In this document: piece by piece, positions 10,024 through 20,385 of the stretch
Numbering within the stretch: position 1 is the first letter of the stretch
How the letters are laid out: each line of letters begins with the position of its first letter
Origin: Pyrenochaeta sp. MPI-SDFR-AT-0127
Lineage: Eukaryota; Ascomycota; Dothideomycetes; Pleosporales; Cucurbitariaceae
DNA length: 64,000 nt
NCBI GenBank assembly: GCA_020747015.1
Contig: JAGTJM010000009.1
Location: 558,001-622,000 of the forward strand
Direction: 5' to 3'
Notes under the pieces: model-generated
The model's database searches: none
The model's input: only the letters and a program-made list of their open reading frames with translations
What the model was told of the DNA's origin: nothing
Position numbers and translations under genes: made by a program

Positions 10024-10635
10024 ATGCTGTCCTCCATCCTAGGCCCTGCACTGCTCCTTCTGGCTAGCGCAGTGGGCGCTCAAGAGACACCCAGTGTGGT
10101 GACTTTCATCTCCATCTCGCCGGTGCCGACGACGGAAGAGGTGTTTACGATCCAGACCTCTGTCCCTGGTACGTTGACTACGCCTTGCTATGAGGTCTGC
10201 GTGCAGGAGCCGTGTACCGCATGTACGCAATCAACCCCAGCAATGCTGCATCCAGGAATGCTGACTCGAGCAGGCCCCTCTGATCCCTTGATGAGCATCC
10301 CACCCGGAGAAACACCTCTCCCAAGCTCGGAGACGGTCGTGTCCATCATCACAGATCCCATTCGCCCTTCAGACTCGGGCGTCATGGGCATTCCATCTGG
10401 AGAGACGCCAATCTCGACTGGCTCAATGGATATTCCTGCCACTGCGCAGCCCAGTCTGAGCGTGAGCGTGAGCCAGAGCCAGAGCCAGAGCCGGAGCCTG
10501 ACGCCGACATCGAGGCCGAGTCTGAGCAGCTCAGCACCACCCCAGCAATCTACGAATGCAGCTTCACCTGCAACGATGGGTGACGGTGTGCCGTTTGTCG
10601 TTGCATTGGCGGGAGCTGCACTTGCTTTACTCTAA
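10024..10635 (+). CDS. secreted Ser/Thr/Pro-rich protein, probably GPI-anchored
   Basis: A 203-aa single exon. An N-terminal signal peptide (LLLLASAVGAQ, cleavage near residue 20) is followed by a small Cys-containing segment (CYEVCVQEPCTACTQ). A long Ser/Thr/Pro region includes an SQSQSQSRS tract and two related PPGETPL/PSGETPI units. The C-terminus is hydrophobic (VVALAGAALALL), as in GPI-anchored wall proteins, with small residues preceding it as a possible omega site. No enzyme domain is seen, so the role is probably cell-wall or surface related. The gene starts about 300 bp from divergently transcribed SEN15. Confidence 0.7.
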   Translation: MLSSILGPALLLLASAVGAQETPSVVTFISISPVPTTEEVFTIQTSVPGTLTTPCYEVCVQEPCTACTQSTPAMLHPGMLTRAGPSDPLMSIPPGETPLPSSETVVSIITDPIRPSDSGVMGIPSGETPISTGSMDIPATAQPSLSVSVSQSQSQSRSLTPTSRPSLSSSAPPQQSTNAASPATMGDGVPFVVALAGAALALL

Positions 10636-11321
10636 AGAAGAAGGGCCGTAGCGCCGACGTTCCTCAGCAACGGTACATTAATCGTTCGACATATTTTCCA
10701 TAAAAACAGTATAAGGGCCGAAATTATGCGCGTCGCCTCTGACCAGAACATGAACCGTCTTGTTTGCAGATTGTTGTGGGATGGAAAAGGCCTGCCAATT
10801 GGACACGAAGCACGAGCATAGATACCCAAGGCCTTCGGACAGCGTAAATGGGCAGAATGGATGGTTACATAGCAATAAATCTGCGATGACAAAGATGCCA
10901 ATTTCGCAAGTCTAGCCGAAACTTGGTGCATGCAAGCAGTGGGCCAAATCCCCCATACGCGTATTCGTAAGGCGCACGCGGATGTGGCTTGGGGGTGGGC
11001 CATTCGCGCGCAGCTTTTCCCCAGCCGTCGAGTGGTCGCGACCGCTCATCCGTGCACCCCAAGCCTAAGGCAAGCCCGCGCAGCATGTCAGTATGGTTTC
11101 GGCTGCTGCTTTTTCCCTGAGCCGATTGCTCTTAGCCATGACACTCACACGACGGTGACGAGTTTTTATCTATTTCTCCAGCACAGAGCCTCCGCCAAGT
11201 GAACGCGCCACTGCCAATTGAGCCAGCGATCGACCTGCTTGGCTGACAGCGTGAGCCGCGCACGCCAACAAGACGGGGGGATACATACATAACAGTCGCA
11301 GCCACCAATCTACGAGCAATC
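10636..11321. other. intergenic region
   Basis: Probable 3' UTR of the Ser-rich protein gene and promoter of the DUF2985 gene. No supported feature is seen. Confidence 0.5.
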
Positions 11322-12809
11322 ATGGCTTCCTCAGACCCCAATGCCAATACCCCCACTCCAGTCTCCTTCCCACAGCCCGATGGTATCCGCGACCCCAATG
11401 CAACCTCAGCAACCCCAGCAACCCCCGAGTCGCCCAAACAGCGCCAAAGGACTTCTACCAATGCCTCGACCGCCTCAAGCAGGATACGTGCAGCGAGCAT
11501 AAAACTCATGGAGGCCAGCCCTCCGCCTGGAATGTGGGCAGCAACTGGCCAGACCGCCTCCAGAGCTCCATCGCTCGCAGACATTAGGAGAGGATCGTTT
11601 GGGTCTGAAGGGTGGAATGACGAGTCGCAGCGGAAAAGAGCCATCTCGCGTACAAGCCAGGGCGAAACCTCGCCGACTGAGGAAACAGGACGTATGCCTG
11701 GCCCTAAGAGGAGGGTTTCGTCGAGCAACGCCCTGACCACGGACGCCTTTCCCACGTTGGCGGAAGAGGAGACCCATCACCCAGCGAGGTACGATGGTCA
11801 GGACAAGGCCGTCGGTACTGGTGTCGAATCAAAGCAGAGCTCGGAGATGGCAGACAAGATTGACGGGGACCGTCCACAGCAGCCAAAGCGGACACCCTCA
11901 GGACATGTATGCCCCTCGTCTCTACATGATTATCGTGCGTTTAATCTGAACCATCTGCTAACATCCTCCCAGTATGCAAATGGCTATGTTCCGCCTCCCA
12001 AACTGCCCTGGACGCAATCATTTGCCATCGGTCTCAAGGGATTCTGGAAATGGTTCTTGACACCCAGTGGCTTCCTCATCACTCTGTATGGCCTCAACGT
12101 TGTCGCATGGGGTGGTATGCTGTTCTTGCTGCTTTGCAACGCAGCGCCAGCCATGTGTGTTCCCACTTGCAACGATATTCAGTCGCCGCGCAGAATATGG
12201 ATCGAAATTGACTCACAAATCCTGAACGCACTCTTCTGCGTCACTGGCTTCGGTCTGGCGCCTTGGCGGTTCAGGGACTTGTACTGGTGGGGATGGTGGA
12301 GGTTTGGTGGCGCCCAGCGCAAGCAGATCGGTATTCGACGACTTGCTGGTATTCATCGAGGATGGTTCCGACTCCCAGGCTCAGACCAATTGCCTGACGA
12401 AGCAGATGCAACGCTCGTCGACCCCGAAGACCCTGCTGTACCTATCCCAGCCAAGTCGATACCTGACCCGCCACCAACCGGAATCCGTGCGCCGCCGACG
12501 AAGAGCTGGAAGATGGATTTCGTGCTCTGGAACAACGCCTGGAATACCTTCTTCCAAGTGGTTCTATGCTTCTACATGTACAACTACAACCGATACGAAC
12601 GTCCATCGTGGGCGACTGGTACCTTTGTCGCCCTAGGATGTATCGTCGCCGGTATTGCAGGTATCATGATGTGGTACGAGGGCAAGAATATCAAGAAAGT
12701 TGAGGGCATACCCATGCGCAAGGACTATGGGGAGCGGCCCGCAGATGTTGAAACTCACTCGGCACAGAACATACCGCTGGTGTCGACAAATAAAACGACG
12801 AAGTCTTGA
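11322..12809 (+). CDS. DUF2985-family membrane protein
   Basis: Two exons (11322-11906 and 11973-12809) encode 473 aa. The N-terminal ~200 residues are low-complexity and polar (Ser/Thr/Pro). The C-terminal half carries the DUF2985 signature: a membrane segment LNVVAWGGMLFLLLCNAAPA, then IDSQILNALFCVTGFGLAPWRFRDLYWW, and two further hydrophobic segments (FFQVVLCFYMY and GTFVALGCIVAGIAGIMMW). Function is unknown. The 66-nt intron (GTATGC donor, CTGCTAAC branch, CCTCCCAG acceptor) is a multiple of three without a stop, so a translated form with 22 extra residues is possible. The family assignment rests on remembered motif similarity. Confidence 0.88.
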   Translation: MASSDPNANTPTPVSFPQPDGIRDPNATSATPATPESPKQRQRTSTNASTASSRIRAASIKLMEASPPPGMWAATGQTASRAPSLADIRRGSFGSEGWNDESQRKRAISRTSQGETSPTEETGRMPGPKRRVSSSNALTTDAFPTLAEEETHHPARYDGQDKAVGTGVESKQSSEMADKIDGDRPQQPKRTPSGHVCPSSLHDYRAFNLNHLLTSSQYANGYVPPPKLPWTQSFAIGLKGFWKWFLTPSGFLITLYGLNVVAWGGMLFLLLCNAAPAMCVPTCNDIQSPRRIWIEIDSQILNALFCVTGFGLAPWRFRDLYWWGWWRFGGAQRKQIGIRRLAGIHRGWFRLPGSDQLPDEADATLVDPEDPAVPIPAKSIPDPPPTGIRAPPTKSWKMDFVLWNNAWNTFFQVVLCFYMYNYNRYERPSWATGTFVALGCIVAGIAGIMMWYEGKNIKKVEGIPMRKDYGERPADVETHSAQNIPLVSTNKTTKS

Positions 12810-13114
12810 TGATTTCTGCCAAAAGGTTGACCAGACGTACGCGTTTTGCTTATTGTACTTTGAGGTTATCCTTGTTTAGGGCTAGATAATTAGCTGGCCT
12901 ACTGCGTTATTCTTTTAATATCCATTTTCAACGTCTTCATTGCAAGCAATTCGAATTCAAACACTGTCGTGAACCATACTCTTTGTGTAGGTTGATTGAG
13001 AAGTACCCTGACATGCAGGCCACTCGTTAGTGGCTTTGCCTTTGCCTACTCTAATTACAGCCCCACCACGAGCTATCTTACTCTCAGCCTGGCTCGAGAA
13101 ATCGATTTATTATC
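12810..13114. other. short intergenic region
   Basis: AT-richer DNA between the DUF2985 gene and the first HET gene. Nothing specific is seen. Confidence 0.5.
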
Positions 13115-15469
13115 ATGTCCTCTCCAACCTTGACAAATCGACTATGTATCTTCTGTCGTGGTCTCGAGCCCACAAACAAACCATGTCCAGTCCTAGCAAA
13201 CCACATTCAGACCCTGGCCAGTAGCTCCAGCGCCGCCATCCCTCTCAGCACCGGCTCTGGTCTCTCATCCCAAGACGACCAACTCATTCGCGCTCTCCAA
13301 AACCAACCCAGCTCTCTTTGCTCAAGATGCTCACACTACAACATCATCAATGTATTCACAAAGTCTCAGCCGCTGGATATGATCCAGGGCGCACACAGCA
13401 CCAGTCCCACGCAACTCGTCGACGAGTCAAAACGCTATATAGACGACATGGCACCCTACCGCCTCTACTTTGGCCCCCTGTCTTCCGTCGTCTTGACCCC
13501 GTCATGCCCGTTTTGTCGATTGCTGTACTGCATTCTGCCCAAAGACGTAGCATCAGATGAACTAGCCATGCACATTGAACCATATCGATCACACATCCGG
13601 CAGGAAGGGTGGGAAACGTTTCCCAGCACGTTAAAACACCAGTGTGCGATTTTCCTCGGCCTGGCGACCGTCTGGAGCCCGTTTACGCCCGTGAGCGATC
13701 CGTTTCGCGCCGGGGAGGAAAGTATACGCTTCCCGATGATGACAGGGCCTGCGATCTGTCTGGACACGGCGTCGGCGCCTGCGGATAGAAAAGGGAATAA
13801 TGCGAAGATACTTCACAGTATGCTGGATGTGAGCTTGCTTTTGAAGCCGTTGGAGCATTGTCAGAGCAACCACGGCGAGTATTGTCACGCGGTGAAGCCG
13901 GCTGAGCTGCAGACTACGCGCATGGTAGATGTTGTGGAGAGGAAGGTTGTGCCGTGTCCGATGGATTGCGATTATATTGCGTTGAGCTATGTTTGGGGTG
14001 GTGTGCAGCCTTCTATTGGAGCATTGGAGAACAAGTGTCTACCGCAGACTATCGAAGATGCTATTACCGTAACGAAAGAACTGGGGAGACGATATCTTTG
14101 GGTATGTGTAATGCCTCACATATCCATGTGCCCCTTGTTGTGCGCTTACTGAGCCACTATATAGATTGACGCGCTCTGTATCGACCAATCACCCAACCCT
14201 AGTCCGAAGGTGTTGGAAGAGAAGATGCAGCAACTCGGGTTAATGGCCACCATATACGGATGCGCGACTCTTACTATCGTGGCGCTTACGGGGAAAAATT
14301 CCAATGCCGGCTTACCAGGGATCTCTGTACCACGCCCAAGTCAGGTAATGGAGACGATTGATGGACACAAGCTCTTCACTATCCCGCAGTACATCTCTCT
14401 AGACAAGGAGATGTCTGAATGGTCGACTCGAGCTTGGTAAGAATGTGTATCCCTGAAAGCTTATGAAATCTATACTGACGTTGTATCTACTACTAACAGG
14501 ACACTACAAGAAGAATTGCTGTCCCGTCGATTGCTGCTATTCACAGAGAGTCAAGTGGATTTCAGCTGCTTGCTCGGTTCTGTCTGGGAGGGCATGGACA
14601 CAACTACGGCATTTAAGGAGTATATTCCAAAACATCCAACGCAAGTACTAGCCCATACAATTACACGCGTTCAGCCTGTAAGTCTACACATCCACATGAG
14701 TTCCTTTCAGACTCATTTGATGTAACAACACGCACAGGAACCAGACGGACAGGGTTTGACGGCTGAAGAGAGCCTCCAAGGACGAATGAGGCTGTTTGAT
14801 GGCGTTTTACAAACCTATACCAGCCGGCGCATGACCAACGAAGAAGACTCATTGAATGCTTTCTTGGGCATGCTTACGGGGTTTCGGAGGCGGCTCTTCC
14901 CAGAAGGCTTCGCTCATGGGCTTCCCCTCTGGAACTACCCAGCAGCTCTTGGTTGGATGCATGACAGGAACGTAAAGCCTCGCCGACGGTCCATGTTTCC
15001 AAGCTGGAGCTGGGCCGGCTGGGAAGGCACGGCACTCATGCCGCATGACTTGCTGAACATGTTTGATAACAGCACTGGCTCTACTGCAGACCCTGATCTT
15101 GATCTCCGCGTTGTATCGCTAGATGGAAATGAGCTGACAGTGGAAGGCTGGGTGGCGAACCTGGATATTCGTACAGAGCCATTTAGTGAGGTATTCATCG
15201 CTGAGCAAGAAGACTCCATTGCTTCGGTTATGGAAGGGAGATCCTTACACAACAATACCTTGCCTACGGGACGCTATGACTGTCTTGTCGTTCAGAGACA
15301 ATGCGACAGGACCTCGAGTCGCAATCCCCCGAGGCAGAAGACCTTCTTGATTGTGCTGGAATGGCTTGGGAAAGCAGCCCAGAGGCGCACGATGATCACA
15401 GTGACTTCGTTTGCTGGGTGCGAATTCACTCAGACGAAGCCAGAACTGCGAATTATTCGATTGGTGTGA
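13115..15469 (+). CDS. HET-domain (heterokaryon incompatibility) protein
   Basis: Four exons (13115-14101, 14165-14436, 14500-14677, 14738-15469) encode 722 aa. A Cys-rich N-terminus (CIFCRGLEP, CSRCSHYNI, CPFCRLL) precedes the HET domain at about residues 288-480. Its conserved blocks are all visible: DYIALSYVWGG, LPQTIEDAI and, created by splicing of exons 1 and 2, RRYLWIDALCIDQ; the third block STRAWTLQEELLS is created by splicing exons 2 and 3. The C-terminal part contains PSWSWAGWEG, common in HET proteins. HET domains trigger cell death or growth arrest on non-self recognition in filamentous ascomycetes; the partner here is unknown. The stop lies 66 bp from the stop of another HET gene on the other strand. 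Confidence 0.9.
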
Positions 15470-15535
15470 TACACGTAGGCAGATGATGGCGTGGCGATAA
15501 GGAGAGCAATCAAATCTTCATTTAATCATAAAGCT

Positions 15536-17470
15536 TTACAATTCTTCTGGAAGAACAGTCTTCCTCTTCTCCATGAGGTCCAGAATCCAGCAGTCGCCGA
15601 GTACTGTCATAGTTTCGGAAGCCAGATTATGCGGGCTCGAGTTCGTGTCGTCAATATCAAGTCGAGCAAGGCGAGCGGTTGCTCGTGACACGGCTGATGT
15701 TGACTCCAGAGCAGGACGCAGGGCAATGTAGGTGGACGGCCGACCCGCCATGCTCACAATAACATCGCCGCTTTGTAGTCCTGCTGGACCTCTGCCGAAC
15801 TCACCGGTCTCAGTAAAGAAGCAACTGCGGCCAATGGCAATCTCGCGTACATTCATTATATTTATGTGTCCAAGTGTACGCTTCGTACGTGATGCATTGT
15901 CTTCTGACTCGGAGTATATCTCACTCTGTGCAAAGAGTTCATCGAGCTCGGAGTCGTTGCGCAGAAGCAAGTCATGGATGGCCAAGCTTGTTTCTTCTTC
16001 GTACAGACCCGAGGCATGGGTTTGCATGAAGATACGCACGCCCTCTGTAATAGATAATGACCCAGGCGAGTTCTGAGCCAGGAAGAACTCATACCAAGCA
16101 TGCCCTGTACTTCCAGAGCTCGCTGCTCGAACAGTTGCTACATGCGCTGCGCGGATTGTGAGTATACCTGTATTGTGGTCGATGTTGACCAGTTTACGAT
16201 AATCAACTTCAGCGCTGAAATTGTCGCAATTATCTTCAGTAGGTAGAGGTTTGTACTTGCGCGCGACACGCCAGTCAGGTACCCACGACGGCGAAGAGCT
16301 TGAAGGTGAAGGGCAAGCGCCAGCACAACTAAGCATCGCGATAGGGTCTCGCAGAATCTCGGATACCGCGAAGTTGAAGTAGATGTTCTCCACAGGTTGG
16401 CGGTACGTGATGGAAACGGGATACGGCGTGAGACTGTTCAGCGCGTACAATCGGTCGCGATCATCATAGCATTGCGATGCGCTGAACATCATCACCAAGT
16501 TTGGCAATGCGTAAGGATGATCATACATGTCCAACGTGTTCCACTCTCGAAAGGAAAGACGAACTTTGTCCATGACTTTCATCCTCTCCAATACTGCTTG
16601 GTCGTCGGCCGTCAACTCATGTACTGTCGGCGTCAGATGAGAAAGTGTGAGGTCTGCGTTTGCAGAAAATTGCGAGAACTCGAGGTCCCTATGACCACAA
16701 ATCACAATAGCTTCCAAGGCTAGAATGATCTCTTGAAGTATCCAGCGACGATGAAACCAACTCCGCCTGATGAGGTCCTTCATTACAGTGACATCTGCGT
16801 AAAATAATCCTTCATCTTCGCAGATATGTCTGTCCACATCAGGTTCGGGGCCCAGCCACACCAGCACCCTCGCGGCGTCTGCATATATTGATCCCATTTG
16901 TCTGACTTGGAACTCCTTCTCTGTTATATCTGATTGGTTTATGCAAACATAGTCTATCCAAAGATAACGGAATTCTGTGTCTAATCGGAGGTATCGAAGC
17001 ATATTGACGATGTTCCTGCGAACCGCAAGACAGGACTTAACATTTTCCTCACAGGCAACGGTGATATAGGTGGTTGAAACGTCGGTACCCCAAGCGTATG
17101 AAACTGCGTCATAAAACGACTGGGTCGAGCTGGAACGTCGCCCTATCCGCAGCATGAGCTCACGTTGATAATGTTCATGTTCATCTTGGAGTTTCTGTAG
17201 CTCAAGCTGAGTGACACCATTGCTTCTCTGTTGCTGCGAATCGCCACTCGGCTTTTTGGACTCAGCACGCTCATATTCAAGAGCGTATTTGGCATCCTGA
17301 TAAGAAGCGTCGACGTCAAATAGCTCTTTATCGTCGGATGAAAGTCTCTCGTGGTGCTTAATGCTAACCTGAATCGGGTCTTCGAACTGTGCAGCTGGGT
17401 GAAGTTTAAGCAGCCGGATATCACTCCGATGAGACAGCGGTCGGTATTCAAAACTGGAGTAATATGGCAT
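15536..17470 (-). CDS. HET-domain (heterokaryon incompatibility) protein
   Basis: Single exon, 644 aa. The N-terminal ~125 residues include a charged, probably helical stretch (LQKLQDEHEHYQREL). The HET domain runs from FYDAVSYAWG (about residue 120), through RRNIVNMLRYLRL and YLWIDYVCINQSD, to SWFHRRWILQEI and YDDRDRLYALNSL. The C-terminal third has no recognised domain. It is unlike the adjacent HET gene outside the short HET blocks, so the pair is not a recent duplication. Role: probable allorecognition or cell-death factor (family knowledge). Confidence 0.9.
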   Translation of the reverse strand: MPYYSSFEYRPLSHRSDIRLLKLHPAAQFEDPIQVSIKHHERLSSDDKELFDVDASYQDAKYALEYERAESKKPSGDSQQQRSNGVTQLELQKLQDEHEHYQRELMLRIGRRSSSTQSFYDAVSYAWGTDVSTTYITVACEENVKSCLAVRRNIVNMLRYLRLDTEFRYLWIDYVCINQSDITEKEFQVRQMGSIYADAARVLVWLGPEPDVDRHICEDEGLFYADVTVMKDLIRRSWFHRRWILQEIILALEAIVICGHRDLEFSQFSANADLTLSHLTPTVHELTADDQAVLERMKVMDKVRLSFREWNTLDMYDHPYALPNLVMMFSASQCYDDRDRLYALNSLTPYPVSITYRQPVENIYFNFAVSEILRDPIAMLSCAGACPSPSSSSPSWVPDWRVARKYKPLPTEDNCDNFSAEVDYRKLVNIDHNTGILTIRAAHVATVRAASSGSTGHAWYEFFLAQNSPGSLSITEGVRIFMQTHASGLYEEETSLAIHDLLLRNDSELDELFAQSEIYSESEDNASRTKRTLGHINIMNVREIAIGRSCFFTETGEFGRGPAGLQSGDVIVSMAGRPSTYIALRPALESTSAVSRATARLARLDIDDTNSSPHNLASETMTVLGDCWILDLMEKRKTVLPEEL

Positions 17471-18369
17471 GATGCTGAATGTTGAGATACTCGCTCATCA
17501 ACGGTTGCGCTGAATAGGCACCACAAGCTGAATGACCTCTACGCTCAGCTCCGAAACGCTAAGCTCTGGATTTGTGGCTGTGCAAGGACAAACTTTTCCA
17601 TAGTTACACGCGAGCATCATGTCAAGATGAACATTCATATGCAGGAATAATCATATAGGGATGCCCAGAATACACACATGAAAATACAACAATTTCCTAC
17701 GTAGGAAGGTTGGGGCAGATGTGCTCTCATTGGCGGAGGGGGTATCTCAATATCCTTGGCGCCAAGTCACACCTGTCGCCAACACGATGACGATTATGAC
17801 CATGATGCAGATATCGAGAGTGTTGCAGCTCCGTCTCCAGCCGGCCTTGTCTTCACTCCAACTATTTCCCCGTACTTTTGTTCGCGTCGGCATAATGCAT
17901 CACATTGCAGCGGGATGGCTGCTGCCGGAGTTCCTTTCCGCGATTCGCCTCTGATCAACAGCCCTGCAGCATCGCCGCCATGCATGCTTAGAACTTGCCG
18001 ACATGCCCGGACTGACCGAAGCCCTACCAAACTGCATGCTAAGCACTGTGCGAACCTCATCTGTTGACCAAAATGACGTAAAAGTTGATGCTAAATATGT
18101 ATGTTCACATCACCCGTGTGACTACTGCACGAGACCTAGAAGAACTTTATATACTTGGGCCTAGGGCTGACGCGGCGCATTTTGGTGCACATTTCATTTC
18201 TTATACTCTCGCAAGGCGTCAAAGTATTTCTTTGTTTCTACTGAGCCACTTTTACATTGCGACATAATTAGAAGAGGGAGCACAAACTCGTCTATTACCT
18301 AGGAATTTACTTCAACACTTCAAGCGCCCCCTCGTGTAAAACTACGCCCTCGTGGTTATCGAGGAAGAT
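17471..18369. other. divergent intergenic region
   Basis: Lies between the second HET gene (-) and the glycine-zipper gene (+), and probably holds both promoters. Short open frames show no domain. Confidence 0.5.
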
Positions 18370-19272
18370 ATGGCAGCACAAGAATATTACATGGGCACTT
18401 CAGGTGTGCACGAACTCCCTGGCCACCATCGAGCGAACCCATATCCGCCAGAAAAACAACCATCTCAACCGCAGTACCAGCAACCACCTGTCCAGCCATA
18501 TTCACGACAACACTATAACACTCCGACCTATGCGAACACGCCGCCACCTTCATACTCACCATATCCTCCACAAGTACCACAGCAGCAACAACCTCAAAGC
18601 TACGCTTCACCCCAGGTGTACCCAGCCAAAGGACAACCAGCAGCAACCGCACCGTACCCACAGACACCACCTCCTGTAGCTCCATACTTTGCGCCTCCAG
18701 GACAACAGAAGAATGACTACTTAGGAGCTCCAGTACAACCGATTCGAAGTCACTCGCAGCCCCCACGGGTCCGTTTCGCAGACCAAGAATCCGACCATAG
18801 TACTGAGGTTGGTTCTATCTCAGACAGCGATAACTCACCACCACGGCGCCAACACCGTCGCCATCGAAGCCACGACCGCACTCGGGAGCGAGACGTTGAA
18901 CCCACTTCGGACTACAGCGACCGAGAGCGCGATCGAGGCCACAAGCACAGCAGATCACACAAGAAAGAGACCAAGACAAGGGATACGTTTCTCGGCGCCG
19001 GCGCAGGGACAATTATTGGTGACGTCATATTTCCCGGTCTAGGTACCGCAGCTGGTATGCTCCTAGGCGGGTATGGTGGGCGCAAGTATGCCGAACGATC
19101 GAAGAGCGAGGACCCTCCTCGTCAGCACAGACACCGGGATGAGTACCGTGGCAGCAAAGATGAGAGACGTAGGGGTAAAGAATACCGCAGCAGTAGAGAC
19201 GACTACACAGATAGTGACAGCGATTACAAGAAATCAGGACGAGTGCACAGGAGGCGCGGCAATGATGGCTAG
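18370..19272 (+). CDS. Pro/Gln-rich glycine-zipper protein
   Basis: A 300-aa single exon. ATG 18370 is chosen because the frame upstream offers only GTG. The N-terminal half is Pro/Gln/Tyr-rich and disordered. Then comes a charged Arg/His/Ser/Asp region, and a single glycine zipper (TFLGAGAGTIIGDVIFPGLG then GMLLGGYGGRKYAE). The C-terminus is Arg/Asp/Ser-rich with repeated RDxY-like elements. Glycine-zipper proteins of this layout are frequent in ascomycetes; some associate with membranes, but no function is established here. Confidence 0.75.
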   Translation: MAAQEYYMGTSGVHELPGHHRANPYPPEKQPSQPQYQQPPVQPYSRQHYNTPTYANTPPPSYSPYPPQVPQQQQPQSYASPQVYPAKGQPAATAPYPQTPPPVAPYFAPPGQQKNDYLGAPVQPIRSHSQPPRVRFADQESDHSTEVGSISDSDNSPPRRQHRRHRSHDRTRERDVEPTSDYSDRERDRGHKHSRSHKKETKTRDTFLGAGAGTIIGDVIFPGLGTAAGMLLGGYGGRKYAERSKSEDPPRQHRHRDEYRGSKDERRRGKEYRSSRDDYTDSDSDYKKSGRVHRRRGNDG

Positions 19273-20385
19273 GATGGCAACACTGCGACGGTCAAAACGG
19301 GTACGGTTGTGCGATGAGCGAGGAACAGTGTATGATGATGAACTTTCTCGATACCCAGTAACACATACTATATTTGTCCGCCCTTGATGGGTGGGTTATC
19401 TTGCTATATATCCAGTTATCAACTATCACCTCCAACCAATCGGATCTGTTCGACACAGAGCTGGTTTGGAAGGGTTTAGTACCTACAAATAGTCAAAAAA
19501 AAACTCATTATATCTTGCGCCTTTTCTGTAACCTCGGTGAAATTTGTCTTCGCATCATGCTAATCTTTAACCTTCAGGGCTGACATGGTACATGCAGTGC
19601 CCAGTTTTCCATATCTTCCTGGAGGAGCGGAGCATGTTGCTCTCGGCCATGATTTCAGGCTAGACGGCAAAGAAAAGTAGCCTGTGGACCTAGATTTGGC
19701 AGCAGCCGTGCCCAACAGAGGGTTAATATGTATTAAAAGACTCATTCTTCTGTGAAGCCCTCCCTCCGTACTTTCTCCTACCTTCAATAATGAAGTGCGA
19801 AAGTACTGCATGAGCAGTAGGCATAGTGTCTGTTCGTGCTAGCGCTGTTCAAGTACGCACCTGAGCAGCCTGTACTCCAATCAATCCCTTTGTATGGTGC
19901 AGCAGACGCACCCTTATTCCCAAAAGATAGGCAAAAAACCTACATCCTTCGAGCATTGAAACTGTTTTGAACGAGACAAACCCGGAGCAATACGCGAGGA
20001 TGTGCTGTTGGGCTCGCAAGACGGTCTAAGTGTCAAAGATCCTTTCTATCATCCGGACACTGAAGGGTATATCTATGAAGTAAATACTCGCACCAATGCT
20101 GAGCCCTAAGGCTTGGTTCGTACCGTTAGAGTTCTCAAATAGGTTATGGGCGTAGACCATACGGCAGTTTGTCAAGACAACGAAGATGTACCAATCACCC
20201 TACACAACGAGTTTTGTATGAATCGAAGACGTAGCTGCTGTTGCATTTGACGCCTGTAAAGATGTTGAGAATAACATTGACTCGTTGAAAATGCAGATAA
20301 CCGCCCAACTCCTCATGCCAAAATTGAGGAAGGTGCCCAACTAAACGCCACATCCATGCCCCATCTTAAAGTCATCTCTTTCGGT
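19273..20385. other. convergent intergenic region
   Basis: About 1.1 kb between the stops of the glycine-zipper gene and the histidine kinase gene. An open stretch of roughly 100 bp near 20,000-20,107 reads like protein but has no ATG, splice sites or recognised match; it is not called. Confidence 0.5.

Noticed and set aside
20000..20107. Open stretch that reads like a protein fragment
   Set aside because: No start, splice sites or recognisable match; too short to call a pseudogene.
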